A stretch of 64,000 nt of DNA from Amycolatopsis iheyensis. Its GTDB lineage: Bacteria > Actinomycetota > Actinomycetes > Mycobacteriales > Pseudonocardiaceae. Position 1 is the stretch's first letter. Every line of letters begins with the position of its first letter. The notes beneath the pieces were generated by a model that did no database searches, had not been told where the DNA came from, and worked only from the letters and a program-made list of their open reading frames with translations. The translations under genes and the position numbers were made by a program. This document shows, piece after piece, positions 1 through 7,843 of the stretch. Where the stretch lies: contig NZ_JAMXQV010000002.1 of the NCBI RefSeq assembly GCF_024703995.1, forward strand, positions 558,001-622,000, in the 5' to 3' direction.

Positions 1-512
1 AGCACCCGGCGGCCGCCGTCGCGGACCTGGTCCGGTCCACTCGGGACGTCGAGCACCGGACGATGGCCGAGCTCACCGCCGACGACGGCCAGCGGCTGCT
101 CGCGCTCAACGAGATCTACCTGGGCCACGCCGGACACCAGACGGCCCGCTACCGGCTGGGGGTCGGTGGCGGGCGCCCGGAACGCCAGGCGTCGTCGGGG
201 ATCCTGGTCGGCACCGGCACCGGCGCCACCGGCTGGTGCGGGTCGGTGTGGCGGGAACGCCACAGCGGCCTGCGGCTGCCGGCGCCCGGCGAGGCCCGGC
301 TGGTCTGGTTCGTGCGCGAGGCGTGGCCGTCGCCGCTGACCGGCACCGAACACACCGAGGGTGAGCTGACGAGGACGCCGCTGACCGTCGAGGTCGAATC
401 CGACCGGCTGGTCGCGTTCGGCGACGGCCTCGAGACCGACACCGTCGCGCTCACCCGCGGCCAGACCGCGACGTTCGTCCCGGCCGCGAAGACTGTCCAC
501 TTGGTCCGGTGA
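1..512 (+). CDS. NAD kinase-like protein, C-terminal part (partial, runs off left edge)
   Basis: The frame is open to the left edge, so only about the last 170 codons are present. The segments NEIYLGH and [15 protein letters not shown] resemble the C-terminal half of the ATP-NAD kinase fold, where a glycine/threonine-rich loop near a conserved Asn binds the nucleotide; the family phosphorylates NAD to NADP in the cytosol. The match is recognisable but not the usual actinobacterial NadK sequence, so it may be a paralogue acting on another substrate. The next gene starts about 90 bases downstream on the same strand. Nothing can be said about its promoter or N-terminal catalytic motif from this window. 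Confidence 0.6.
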   Translation, partial: HPAAAVADLVRSTRDVEHRTMAELTADDGQRLLALNEIYLGHAGHQTARYRLGVGGGRPERQASSGILVGTGTGATGWCGSVWRERHSGLRLPAPGEARLVWFVREAWPSPLTGTEHTEGELTRTPLTVEVESDRLVAFGDGLETDTVALTRGQTATFVPAAKTVHLVR

Positions 513-601
513 CCGGCCGGGACACAATGCGGCAACGTTGTCACATTCACGAACACCCGCGGTCACAATGATCTCCTCGCCGAAGATCGAAGGTGGCCGG
601 G

Positions 602-904
602 ATGACGTGGGTGGTGTGGGTGCTCGCCGCGGTGGTGATCGCCGTCGCCGGGTTCGGGGCGGTCGCCGTGCCCCGGTGGCGGGAGCGCGACGAGCGCCGG
701 CGGATCGCCTGGTCGGCCGCGCGGGCGGCGATCGACAGCGCCGCGGTCAGCCGCGACGCGGCGGCCGCGCACCTGCCCGAAGCCGAACAGTCGCTGACCC
801 GGGCGGAGACCATCGCGGCCGCCCACGGCGGTGTGCGCGCGGCCAAGGCCGCCGAGGAGCACGCCCGCCGCGCCGACGCGCTCTGGCAGGCCGCCCGTGA
901 CTAG
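602..904 (+). CDS. small membrane-anchored coiled protein of unknown function
   Basis: About 100 residues: one N-terminal membrane segment (roughly residues 2-22, rich in V, A and I) followed by an Arg-rich stop-transfer patch and an Ala/Glu/Arg helix that looks able to form a coiled coil. ATG at 602 is chosen because AAGG lies 8 bases upstream; a GTG at 593 in the same frame is possible. Its TAG stop overlaps the GTG start of the next gene by 8 bases, so the two are probably co-translated. I do not recognise a family. With the two larger membrane proteins downstream it forms a three-gene unit. Confidence 0.7.
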   Translation: MTWVVWVLAAVVIAVAGFGAVAVPRWRERDERRRIAWSAARAAIDSAAVSRDAAAAHLPEAEQSLTRAETIAAAHGGVRAAKAAEEHARRADALWQAARD

Positions 905-2228
905 GCGGTGGCCGGAGGCGCTCCGGTGGACCCTGCTCGCGGTGGCCGTCGCGGTGCTGGTGACGTTCCTGCTGGTGCAGAAGCAGAGCACCGACGTCAG
1001 CTACGGGCAGGCGCCGCCCGCGGCCGACCCGATCCCGGAAGGCTCGGCCGGCGAGCTCAGCGGCGCGACCGTCCCCTCGGCCGAGCAGCTCTCGGCGATG
1101 GTCAAGGACTCCCCCGTCGTCCGGCTCCCGGGCGCGATCGCGACCTGGGACCAGAAGGTCGTCGACGCGGCGGCGGGCAGCGGGGGCGTCCGGATCATCG
1201 CGGCGCCACCCGGACTGCCCAAGGACCTCCGCGACCGGGTGCGCGACGTCGGCGACACGACGGTCCGCGTCCTCGGCACCGAAGTCAGCGGCGGGATCTA
1301 CTCGGTCTCCCCCGACCGCGCGGCCGAGTGGATCCGCCAGTTCGCCACCGGCGACGTCACCGAGCCGCTGGCCACCCTGGTCTCGCACCTGAACCACCAG
1401 CCGGAGGCGCAGGACGGGCCGCCGCTCGCGCGTCGCGACCCGACGGCGGACGAACTGGCGACCGTGCGCACAGCGCTCCGGAGCACCGGCCGGTACTTCG
1501 CGCCCGGGACGACCGTGAAGGACGTGCCGGCGACGACGGCCGCGTTCTCCGGCGCCCAGCCGCTGTACGTCGTGCTGCCGCAGCAACCGGCCGGTGGGCC
1601 GATGGTCCACTTCGGACCGGCGCTGGCCCGGGAGTTCCCCGGCCGCCCGGTCGTCGCGGTGTACGGCTCGTGGGTCGAATACGACGGACCGTCGGCCGCG
1701 GAGTTCGCCGACGTGGCGACCGCCAGCTTCTACGGCCAGTTCGGCGACCGGCTCAGCCAGTACGCCTACCCGCAGGGCAACGTCCTGAACGCCTGGCTGA
1801 ACCGGGTCACGGCCATCCGGTACGCCGGGTTGTTCGACCGCCCGCTGCCCTACACGCCGTTCGACCCGCTGCGCGTCGCGCTGCCCGCGCTGCCGTGGCT
1901 GTTCGCCGCCTGCGCCGCCGGGTTCCTCGTCCTGTCGGCCCGCCAGGTGCGGCGGCCCGCGCGAGCAGTCCGGACACCCGCGCGGCTGGCGGGTCTCACC
2001 GCGCTCGCCGTGGAGGTCTCCGGGCTCACCGACGGCGTGTCGGCCGCGTCGCTCACCCGCGGGATCACCCAGCTGACGGCCGCACGGGAAGCGTTCGACG
2101 ACCGGTTGCCGGACAAGCACGTCCAAGAGCTGCTCGACCGGGCGGAGTCCGAATTGGACACGACGGCGGAGCTGCTGGGCCGCGCCGACTACCGGCCGGC
2201 CGCGTTCTTGCGGGGGAGGCTGGTGTGA
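897..2228 (+). CDS. two-pass membrane protein with large extracytoplasmic domain, unknown function
   Basis: About 443 residues. One membrane segment near residues 9-27 is followed by a soluble domain of about 275 residues, a second membrane segment near 305-325 (sequence LPWLFAACAAGFLVLSA) and a C-terminal cytosolic helical tail of about 118 residues. By the positive-inside rule the large domain faces outside. The GTG at 897 overlaps the end of the preceding small gene and gives a sensible N-terminus ahead of the first membrane segment; an upstream in-frame ATG would add low-complexity residues. The stop overlaps the next GTG start in GTGA, typical of coupled translation. No catalytic motif was recognised. 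Confidence 0.75.
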   Translation: MTRRWPEALRWTLLAVAVAVLVTFLLVQKQSTDVSYGQAPPAADPIPEGSAGELSGATVPSAEQLSAMVKDSPVVRLPGAIATWDQKVVDAAAGSGGVRIIAAPPGLPKDLRDRVRDVGDTTVRVLGTEVSGGIYSVSPDRAAEWIRQFATGDVTEPLATLVSHLNHQPEAQDGPPLARRDPTADELATVRTALRSTGRYFAPGTTVKDVPATTAAFSGAQPLYVVLPQQPAGGPMVHFGPALAREFPGRPVVAVYGSWVEYDGPSAAEFADVATASFYGQFGDRLSQYAYPQGNVLNAWLNRVTAIRYAGLFDRPLPYTPFDPLRVALPALPWLFAACAAGFLVLSARQVRRPARAVRTPARLAGLTALAVEVSGLTDGVSAASLTRGITQLTAAREAFDDRLPDKHVQELLDRAESELDTTAELLGRADYRPAAFLRGRLV

Positions 2229-3091
2229 AGCGGTTCTTCGGCAGCGCGTTCGGCGTCGCGGTGCTCGGCTGCCTGGTGCTGGCGGGCTGGGCGGTGTGGT
2301 CGGCGGGGGTCTTCGACGCACCCGTCGCCCAGCAGCTGCGGACGTCGTCGGTGTACGCCGCGCCCGGCGTCGCGATCGACCAGGCCGCGGCGGAACGCGT
2401 GATCGGCAACCGGCGGCTCGTTGTCGCCTTCCTCGAGCCGGGCGCGGACCTGAGCGACGCCTGCGACAGCCTGACCGGCGCGACCGACGGCACGCTGGGC
2501 CTGCTGCTCAGCCGCGACGGCGACGACTACCAGAAGTACGGCTGTTCCCGGTTACCCGGGTACGACGACGAGAACTTCGGCAAGGCCTACGTCGCGGAGT
2601 CGATGATCGGCAACGGCCTCGACGGGTTCACCGACCGCCCGGTGGACGCGCTCAAGGTCGCAGTCGTCAACTACGACCTGCTGGTGCGCTCGGGCGCGAT
2701 CCCCGACGGCGGCCGCACAGTCAGCCCGTCGCTGCCCCGGTACCTCATCGCCGCGGCCGCCGTGCTCGTGGTCCTCCTGGGCTCGGCCGGGCTGTACCTG
2801 GCCGCGCGCCGGACCGCCCGGGTGGCGCTCGACCGCCGCGAGCGCCGCGACGCGGAGGCGGACGAGCGGGCGGAGCTGGCGGCGGTCGCCGCGGTGCTGG
2901 CCCAGCAGATCATCGACCTGGACCGGCGGTTCGCGCGGGAGAAGGGCAAGACCAAGTTCACGCGCGGCTACCGGCACCTGGTGTCGGACTACGCGAGCCT
3001 GCTGCCCCAGCTCGACGGCGAACCGCCGCAACTGCGCGCCCGGGCCGACGAGCTGCTGGCCCGGGCGCGGAAGCTGGCTCAGGTGCCGTAG
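2225..3091 (+). CDS. two-pass membrane protein with cytosolic helical tail, unknown function
   Basis: 288 residues with the same plan as the gene before it: membrane segment near residues 7-25, an extracytoplasmic domain of about 150 residues, a second membrane segment near 175-196 (YLIAAAAVLVVLLGSAGLYL) and a charged helical C-terminus with many Arg/Glu/Asp. The external domain carries two Cys (in DACDS and GCSR) that could form a disulfide. Start GTG overlaps the previous stop in a 4-base GTGA. The gene ends 13 bases inside the convergent GH15 gene. The shared architecture suggests that this protein and its neighbour act together, perhaps as a hetero-oligomer; this is inference only. Confidence 0.75.
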   Translation: MKRFFGSAFGVAVLGCLVLAGWAVWSAGVFDAPVAQQLRTSSVYAAPGVAIDQAAAERVIGNRRLVVAFLEPGADLSDACDSLTGATDGTLGLLLSRDGDDYQKYGCSRLPGYDDENFGKAYVAESMIGNGLDGFTDRPVDALKVAVVNYDLLVRSGAIPDGGRTVSPSLPRYLIAAAAVLVVLLGSAGLYLAARRTARVALDRRERRDAEADERAELAAVAAVLAQQIIDLDRRFAREKGKTKFTRGYRHLVSDYASLLPQLDGEPPQLRARADELLARARKLAQVP

Positions 3092-5301
3092 CGGGACTTC
3101 ACGATCGACGGCGTGTCGAGGTTGTGGCCCGCGTCCATGCTCTGTGCGAGCCGCAGGTACTGGCCTTCGGCCCACATCAGCGGTCCCGCGCTGCCCGTCG
3201 GGCGGCCGAGGCCGAAGCAGCCGACGTCGGCGCGGTCCCAGACCTGCTCGGGGACGAAGTACCCGTCGTTGGCCGAGTCCGCCATCGACTTCAGGTACAC
3301 CGCGCCCGACCGGCCGTTCGCGAGCTCGTACTGGCCCCGCTCCCCCGACAGCACCGGCCACAGCCGCCCGAAGCGCTGACTGCCGTTCGCCGGCCAGCCG
3401 GTGCAGTTCGCGGTGCTTTCGCCGTAGTTGTCGTGCGGGTAGCGGTGGAAGTAGACGTCGCCGTTGGGCAGGGTCACCTGCATCGCCGAGTTGCCGTCGG
3501 ACGCGGCGGCCGTCGGCGCGACCGAGTTCGCGATCGTCGGGTCGTTCGCCGGGCGGATGCCGAGGCGGACCAGGTCGAGGAAGCCGAAGTCGGTGACGTC
3601 GTGTTCGTAGAAGCAGCCTTCGTCGAAGCAGATCGTCGCAGTGTCGTTCGGGTTTCCGGCGCGGTCGAGGCGTTCGTAGTAGGTGTGACCACCCCAGTAG
3701 CCGGACGTCGTGACCGTCCAGCCGGCCAGGGAGTTGCGCCAGGAGTCCGCTGTGGACTCCCAGGTCGTCGCGCTCGCCGGGTCGCCGTTGGCGCGGGCGA
3801 TCGCTCCGGCCGCGATCAGGCCGGCGATCTCCGCCGCCACCGATGACGGGGACTTGCCGTACTGCTCCTCCCAGCGTTCCGTCGTGTCCGGGCCGGTTGT
3901 CACGATGTGGTTCGCTGTCGTCTTGACCTTGGCGTAGGTCGAGGCGTCGGTCAGGCCGGTCAGCCAGGCCAGGAGGATCGCGTCGGCGTCCTGGTCCAGT
4001 TGTTCGCAGCAGCCCAGCTGCTGGGCGGTCGCCCCGGTGACACCGGAAACCGGGCTGTAGCGGGGGAACGAGCCCGCCGGGTACGTCGTGCCGTCGCCCG
4101 CTGTCGGGCTGCCGATCCATTGGGAGTTCCAGAGGAACTGGGCCATGCGCTTCGCCTGGGCGCTGTCTCCGGCCGCCAGGAGGCCGGTGGCCTGCTGGTA
4201 GAGGTCGCGGCCCCAGACTCGGTGGTAGCCGTCGTTGAGGTGGTCGCCGTTCGTGAAGTCGCCCCATGGTGTCGACAGGCTCGCGACGCTCGCGCCCGGG
4301 TGTTGCTTGTCCTCGGCCGTCTTGAGCGCCATCGCTGCCACGTAGTAGGCGCGGCGGCGTTGCGTGTCTCCCGAGACGCTTGCCGGGGCGGGTTTCAGGC
4401 TGCCCACGTAGGCGTTCCAGCCGCTGCGGTAGTTCGTTGACAGTGTGGTGAAGCCGGTGCTCAGTGACCCGGTGGCGTTCGACGTCGCTGCCGCGGTCGT
4501 CGCGCCGTAGCCGAGGGCCGCGGTGAACGTCGTGTCCGTGCCGACCGGGATCTGTCCGCATTGGACCACGTTGCCCGTGCCCGCGATGTTGTCGAACTGG
4601 TTGTTCAACGTCTTGTCCGCGCGGAGGTCGCTCAAGCAGTCGCTGGCCGCTCCGCTGTAGCCGTTGTCGTGTGCGGTGAAGCCGGTTGAGACTCGCAGTG
4701 CCGACACCACTGTTGTGGCCGTGCCGCCGAAGAGCGTCTCGGTGCCGCTGGCGACGAGGCCGGTTCCGTCCCACCAGGCGTTGTCGTTCGCGCCGCCGCC
4801 CGCCATGGACGGGTTGGCCAGGAGGTACAGCTTGTAGCTGCCGCCGTCGAGGGACTGGAAGCGGGTGTTCGTGACCAGTGTCGCTCGGGCCGGGTCGGTG
4901 ACGTAGTTCGTCGTGATCCGGTACTTGCCGCTCTTCGCCGTGTTCGTGACCGTGTACTGCAGGGCCTTCTCGTCCGGCATCGTGACCGCGTGGTTCGTCG
5001 CGTCGCGTTCCAGGTCCACGAAGGTCGTTCCGTCGGTGATCACGTACTGCATGTCCTGCATGTTCGGGATGTCCGCTCGGGGGTAGAAGACCTCCGATGT
5101 GATGCCGTTCGCCAGGGTGAACCACACTGGGCTTGTTGTCGTCGTCGACGTTCCCAGGCCCGACTTGTTGCCCGTTGCCCAGGATGCTCCGCTGCCGCAG
5201 CAGTCCGTTGCCGTGCCCGTTGCCTGGGCTGTTCCCGGGAGTGCGGCGGCTAGGAGGATTCCTGCTCCTGTGCAGGCCAGGACGGCTTTCCACCTGATCA
5301 T
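3079..5301 (-). CDS. secreted glycoside hydrolase family 15 (glucoamylase/glucodextranase type)
   Basis: 740 residues with an N-terminal signal peptide (positively charged start, hydrophobic core, cleavage likely after AQA near residue 27). A beta-rich N-terminal domain (about 30-280) precedes an alpha/alpha-barrel catalytic domain (about 300-720), as in bacterial GH15 enzymes that release glucose from the non-reducing end of starch-type or dextran glucans outside the cell. Visible catalytic-region motifs are WGRDLYQQ, RWEEQYGK (candidate acid Glu) and MWAEGQYLRL (candidate base Glu). Start ATG follows GGAGGCCCGAG. A promoter and overlapping palindrome lie just upstream. It converges on the gene before with a 13-base overlap. 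The exact glucan is not determinable here. Confidence 0.88.
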   Translation of the reverse strand: MIRWKAVLACTGAGILLAAALPGTAQATGTATDCCGSGASWATGNKSGLGTSTTTTSPVWFTLANGITSEVFYPRADIPNMQDMQYVITDGTTFVDLERDATNHAVTMPDEKALQYTVTNTAKSGKYRITTNYVTDPARATLVTNTRFQSLDGGSYKLYLLANPSMAGGGANDNAWWDGTGLVASGTETLFGGTATTVVSALRVSTGFTAHDNGYSGAASDCLSDLRADKTLNNQFDNIAGTGNVVQCGQIPVGTDTTFTAALGYGATTAAATSNATGSLSTGFTTLSTNYRSGWNAYVGSLKPAPASVSGDTQRRRAYYVAAMALKTAEDKQHPGASVASLSTPWGDFTNGDHLNDGYHRVWGRDLYQQATGLLAAGDSAQAKRMAQFLWNSQWIGSPTAGDGTTYPAGSFPRYSPVSGVTGATAQQLGCCEQLDQDADAILLAWLTGLTDASTYAKVKTTANHIVTTGPDTTERWEEQYGKSPSSVAAEIAGLIAAGAIARANGDPASATTWESTADSWRNSLAGWTVTTSGYWGGHTYYERLDRAGNPNDTATICFDEGCFYEHDVTDFGFLDLVRLGIRPANDPTIANSVAPTAAASDGNSAMQVTLPNGDVYFHRYPHDNYGESTANCTGWPANGSQRFGRLWPVLSGERGQYELANGRSGAVYLKSMADSANDGYFVPEQVWDRADVGCFGLGRPTGSAGPLMWAEGQYLRLAQSMDAGHNLDTPSIVKSRYGT

Positions 5302-5323
5302 CTCGGGCCTCCGGCGGCTTTGT

Positions 5324-5337
5324 TGTTGGTCGCAACA
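5324..5337. promoter_or_regulatory. candidate operator (TGTTG-GTCG-CAACA) at GH15 promoter
   Basis: Perfect 5-base arms TGTTG/CAACA around GTCG, located 22 bases upstream of the GH15 start codon and overlapping the proposed -10 hexamer on the minus strand. GTTG..CAAC symmetry is typical of LacI-family sites, so a sugar-responsive LacI-type repressor is the likely ligand. None is adjacent in this window; the LacI at 55.2 kb has a different box. Confidence 0.35.
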
Positions 5338-5361
5338 TATTGGGCCCTTGCTTGGTGTCAG
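5334..5361 (-). promoter_or_regulatory. candidate promoter of the GH15 gene
   Basis: Read on the minus strand: CTGACA (5361-5356) as -35, 16 bases, TATGTT (5339-5334) as -10. The hexamers fit a housekeeping-type actinobacterial promoter and the -10 overlaps the TGTTG-GTCG-CAACA palindrome. Confidence 0.35.
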
Positions 5362-5366
5362 GCAAT

Positions 5367-5378
5367 GTCCGATCGGAC
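5367..5378. repeat. perfect 12-base palindrome GTCCGATCGGAC upstream of GH15
   Basis: Self-complementary GTCCGATCGGAC about 66 bases upstream of the GH15 start, just upstream of its proposed -35. It could be an activator or TetR-type site; the neighbouring TetR gene is a candidate partner, but this is only positional. Confidence 0.3.
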
Positions 5379-5460
5379 TTTATCGATTCAGCCCTCATGC
5401 TGTCGGCTCTTTGGTTCCGGCACCCCGAAGTCTGATTGTGACTACGGCCGGCAGCACCGC

Positions 5461-5486
5461 GTCAAGGCGGGAAAGCGTGCCTTGAC
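5461..5486. terminator. hairpin downstream of tetR (GTCAAGGC ... GCCTTGAC)
   Basis: Perfect 8-base arms with a 10-base loop, about 100 bases past the stop of the minus-strand TetR gene. No T-run follows, so termination is inferred from position only. Confidence 0.35.
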
Positions 5487-5584
5487 CCGGCGTTGCCGGC
5501 CGTGTTCTGGCTTCGGATCGGGGTTGCGGGGAGGTCTGGGTTTCCCTGGGGTCGGGTTGTCTTTGAGCCAGACCTTTTCTTGCC

Positions 5585-6280
5585 TTATGCGTTCGCTATG
5601 CGGTCCAGCCACTCCGCCAGCAAGACTCGCTCCGCCTTCGTCAGTGTCGTTGCGCCGTCCAGTCCTGCTCTTAGTGCGATCGCTCGCTCTGGGAGGTTCG
5701 AGCCTGCCTGCTCCGGCTCTCCCGTCAGGATTCGGCTCATTACCGTCTCCCTTGCCGTTGCCGAAAGCTCCGGGTCTCGTTCCGCCTCCGGGGCTGCGAT
5801 CAGGGCCAGCACTACGCCCATTCCCGTGGCGTGGACCAGTTTTGCCGCGCGGTCCACGCTCACTCGCAGCCGGCCCGCCTCCGCTACGCGCTCCACGATG
5901 CTTCGCAGCATCGACTCCGCTTCCCTTGCCGCTGGTGACGTGCGGCCCGGGCGGGCGTCGCCGTACATCAGCACGTAGAACTCCGGCTTCGACAAGCCGA
6001 ACTCCATGTGCAGGTCCCAGCCGCGGCGCAGGTCCTCCACCGCGTCACCCGTCGAGCCCAACGCTCGCTTGCTCGTCAGGTACTCGTCGAAGCCATACGC
6101 CGCCACCGCGTCCAGCAAGCCGTCCTTGTCGCCGAACAGCCGGTACAGCGCCGGGGGCTGGACGCCCGCCGCCGCGCTCACCGCTCGGGTCGACAGACCG
6201 TCGCGGCCCTCTGCCGCCAGCAGTGCCGCCGCCGCTTCGAGGATTCGCTCGCGGGTGTCCGTCGCCGTCTTCGTCGCCAT
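5585..6280 (-). CDS. TetR family transcriptional regulator
   Basis: 231 residues. The N-terminal DNA-binding domain is clear at residues 8-55: TRERILEAAAALLAAEG, then the helix-turn-helix STRAVSAAAGVQPPALYRLF and the usual GDKDGLLDAV. The C-terminal half is the variable ligand-binding domain and gives no effector. Starts at ATG with the next upstream gene (glycerate kinase) ending 72 bases away on the same strand, leaving room for its own promoter. Likely autoregulated, as is common for the family. It could control the GH15 gene downstream or an unlinked target; the sequence does not decide. Confidence 0.9.
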   Translation of the reverse strand: MATKTATDTRERILEAAAALLAAEGRDGLSTRAVSAAAGVQPPALYRLFGDKDGLLDAVAAYGFDEYLTSKRALGSTGDAVEDLRRGWDLHMEFGLSKPEFYVLMYGDARPGRTSPAAREAESMLRSIVERVAEAGRLRVSVDRAAKLVHATGMGVVLALIAAPEAERDPELSATARETVMSRILTGEPEQAGSNLPERAIALRAGLDGATTLTKAERVLLAEWLDRIANA

Positions 6281-6352
6281 GGTTCCGATGGTAACAAAAC
6301 CTCGGTAGCGTCTGTTCGACCTGTGTCGAGCTGACCGACGGCCCCGGCCGGA

Positions 6353-7459
6353 TCAGCTCGACAGCGAGAAGTGGTCGATCGCCACGCGGTGGGCCAGGCG
6401 ACGTAACAACGGGGCCGCGTCCGCCATGCAGCGGGCCGGGTCGGGTTCCAGGTCCGTCAGCGCGTACGCCGCCGAGATGCCCGCCGCGGCCAGGTCCACT
6501 GAGGACAGCTGACAGCGCCCGGCCACCGCGACGCAGGGGATGCCCTTGGCCGCCGCGGCCCGGGCGACACCCGCCGGGGCCTTGCCGGACAACGTCTGCC
6601 GGTCCAGGGAACCCTCGCCGGTCACCACCAGCGCCGCCCCGGCCAGGGCCGCGTCGAACCCGAGCAGGTCGAGCAGCAGCTCGATGCCCGGGCGCATCCG
6701 GGCGCCCAGCGCCGCCATCGCGGCGAAACCCACTCCCCCGGCCGCGCCGGCGCCCGGACGCTCGGCGAAACGTGGCCCGACGTGCGCCGCCCAGTGCCGC
6801 AACGCGGCGTCGAGCGTCTCGACGTCGTCCGGGGACGCACCCTTTTGCGGGCCGTAGACGACCGCCGCCCCGCGCAGCCCGTACAGCGGGTTGTCCACGT
6901 CGCTCGCCAGCTCGAAGTCCACTCCGGACACGTCCAAACCGGACAGGTCGAGCGTGGTGAGCCGGGCCAGCGCCGCGCCGCCGAACGGGAGCTCCCGGCC
7001 GGCGTCGTCGAGGAGGCGGGCGCCCAGTGCGGTCAGCAGTCCCGCGCCGCCGTCGGTGCAGGCGCTGCCACCCACGCCGAGGACGATCCGGCGGCAGCCC
7101 GCGCGGATCGCCGCCGCGATCACGTCGCCGGTCCCCACGCTGGTCGCGTCCAGCGGTGCGGGTGCGCCCGGCAGCCGGTGCAACCCGGACGCCTCGGCCA
7201 GTTCGACGACCGCGGTGTCGCCGCGCACCGCGTAGCAGGCCGTCACCAGGGCGCCGGTCGGGCCCCGCGCCGGGACCCGCACGCGCTGGAACCCGGCGGC
7301 GACGGCGGCGTCGACCGTGCCGTCGCCGCCGTCGGCCACCGGAAGCGTCTCGACGTCGAGCTCGGGGTGGACGTCGGCGAGGCCGGTGGCCACCGCCGAC
7401 GCCACCTCGGCCGCGGTCAGCGACCCCTTGAACTTGTCCGGCGCGACCAAGACCCTCAC
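6353..7459 (-). CDS. glycerate kinase (GlxK/GarK type)
   Basis: 368 residues. Converts D-glycerate to a phosphoglycerate with ATP, the exit of the glyoxylate/tartronate semialdehyde route into glycolysis. Family signatures: PDKFKGSLTAAEVA at the N-terminus, PVADGGDGT, VGGSACTDGGAGLL in the middle and VTGEGSLDRQTLSGKAP near residue 285. GTG at 7459 is the start because it sits just before VLVAPDKFKGSL and overlaps the preceding stop by 4 bases (GTGA), implying translational coupling. It is the last gene of the xanthine dehydrogenase-guanine deaminase-permease transcription unit, tying purine breakdown to the glyoxylate genes 6 kb upstream. Confidence 0.93.
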   Translation of the reverse strand: MRVLVAPDKFKGSLTAAEVASAVATGLADVHPELDVETLPVADGGDGTVDAAVAAGFQRVRVPARGPTGALVTACYAVRGDTAVVELAEASGLHRLPGAPAPLDATSVGTGDVIAAAIRAGCRRIVLGVGGSACTDGGAGLLTALGARLLDDAGRELPFGGAALARLTTLDLSGLDVSGVDFELASDVDNPLYGLRGAAVVYGPQKGASPDDVETLDAALRHWAAHVGPRFAERPGAGAAGGVGFAAMAALGARMRPGIELLLDLLGFDAALAGAALVVTGEGSLDRQTLSGKAPAGVARAAAAKGIPCVAVAGRCQLSSVDLAAAGISAAYALTDLEPDPARCMADAAPLLRRLAHRVAIDHFSLSS

Positions 7460-7833
7460 ACGGCCGCCTTGTACGCCCGCCAGTCGCCGATTTCCGTGAT
7501 GTCCCGGAGGGCGACGTGCGAGGTGTACGGGCGGCGCAACAGCATGGCGAACGCCGAGCTGCCGTCCGCCAGCTCCACCACACCCAGCTCGAGCTCGTGC
7601 GGCTCCGAAGGGAGAACCTTGTCCCGCAGGTCGTCCAGTGAGACGTCGTACACCTCGCCGACCACCGCCGCGCCGCCGTGCGACACCGGGTACAGCGCCG
7701 GGCACTGCTCGCCGACGGCGTAGAACCGGTACTTCGGCGCGGTCTCCGCGGTCGTGACGAACGGCGAGCCGGCCAGGAGGTGGTGCAGTGGCTCGCCGCG
7801 CATGGCGCCGCCGTTGAAGAACATCAGGGTCAC
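7456..7833 (-). CDS. gamma-glutamylcyclotransferase-like small protein (allophanate hydrolase C-domain type)
   Basis: 125 residues. Starts with VTLMFFNGGAMRGEPLHHLL, the pattern of the GGCT/AIG2 fold (compare the YGS/NGxxxxG start), followed by APKYRFYAV and GEVYDVS, features shared with the small domain found at the end of allophanate hydrolases. GTG at 7833 is chosen for a strong Shine-Dalgarno (AAGGAG, 6 bases away) that also contains the TAA stop of the permease gene. Sits between a purine permease and glycerate kinase, so a role in ureide/urea-derived intermediates or glutamyl chemistry is plausible but unproven. The longer open frame upstream lacks coding character. Confidence 0.7.
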   Translation of the reverse strand: MTLMFFNGGAMRGEPLHHLLAGSPFVTTAETAPKYRFYAVGEQCPALYPVSHGGAAVVGEVYDVSLDDLRDKVLPSEPHELELGVVELADGSSAFAMLLRRPYTSHVALRDITEIGDWRAYKAAV

Positions 7834-7843
7834 CAGGATCTCC

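Noticed and set aside
747..2321. Long minus-strand frame opposite the unknown membrane proteins
   Set aside because: Low-complexity Arg/Gly/Pro protein, no start signal; the plus-strand frames have overlaps and membrane segments expected of real genes.
602..3091. Prophage remnant or secretion-system fragment
   Set aside because: No phage structural, integrase or repeat features; codon use and GC look like the neighbours.
2552..5398. Very long open frame (948 codons) on the minus strand over the GH15 gene
   Set aside because: It is a shifted frame of the GH15 gene made long by high GC; composition is Arg/Pro/Gly-rich, no family motif, while the GH15 frame has a signal peptide and catalytic motifs.
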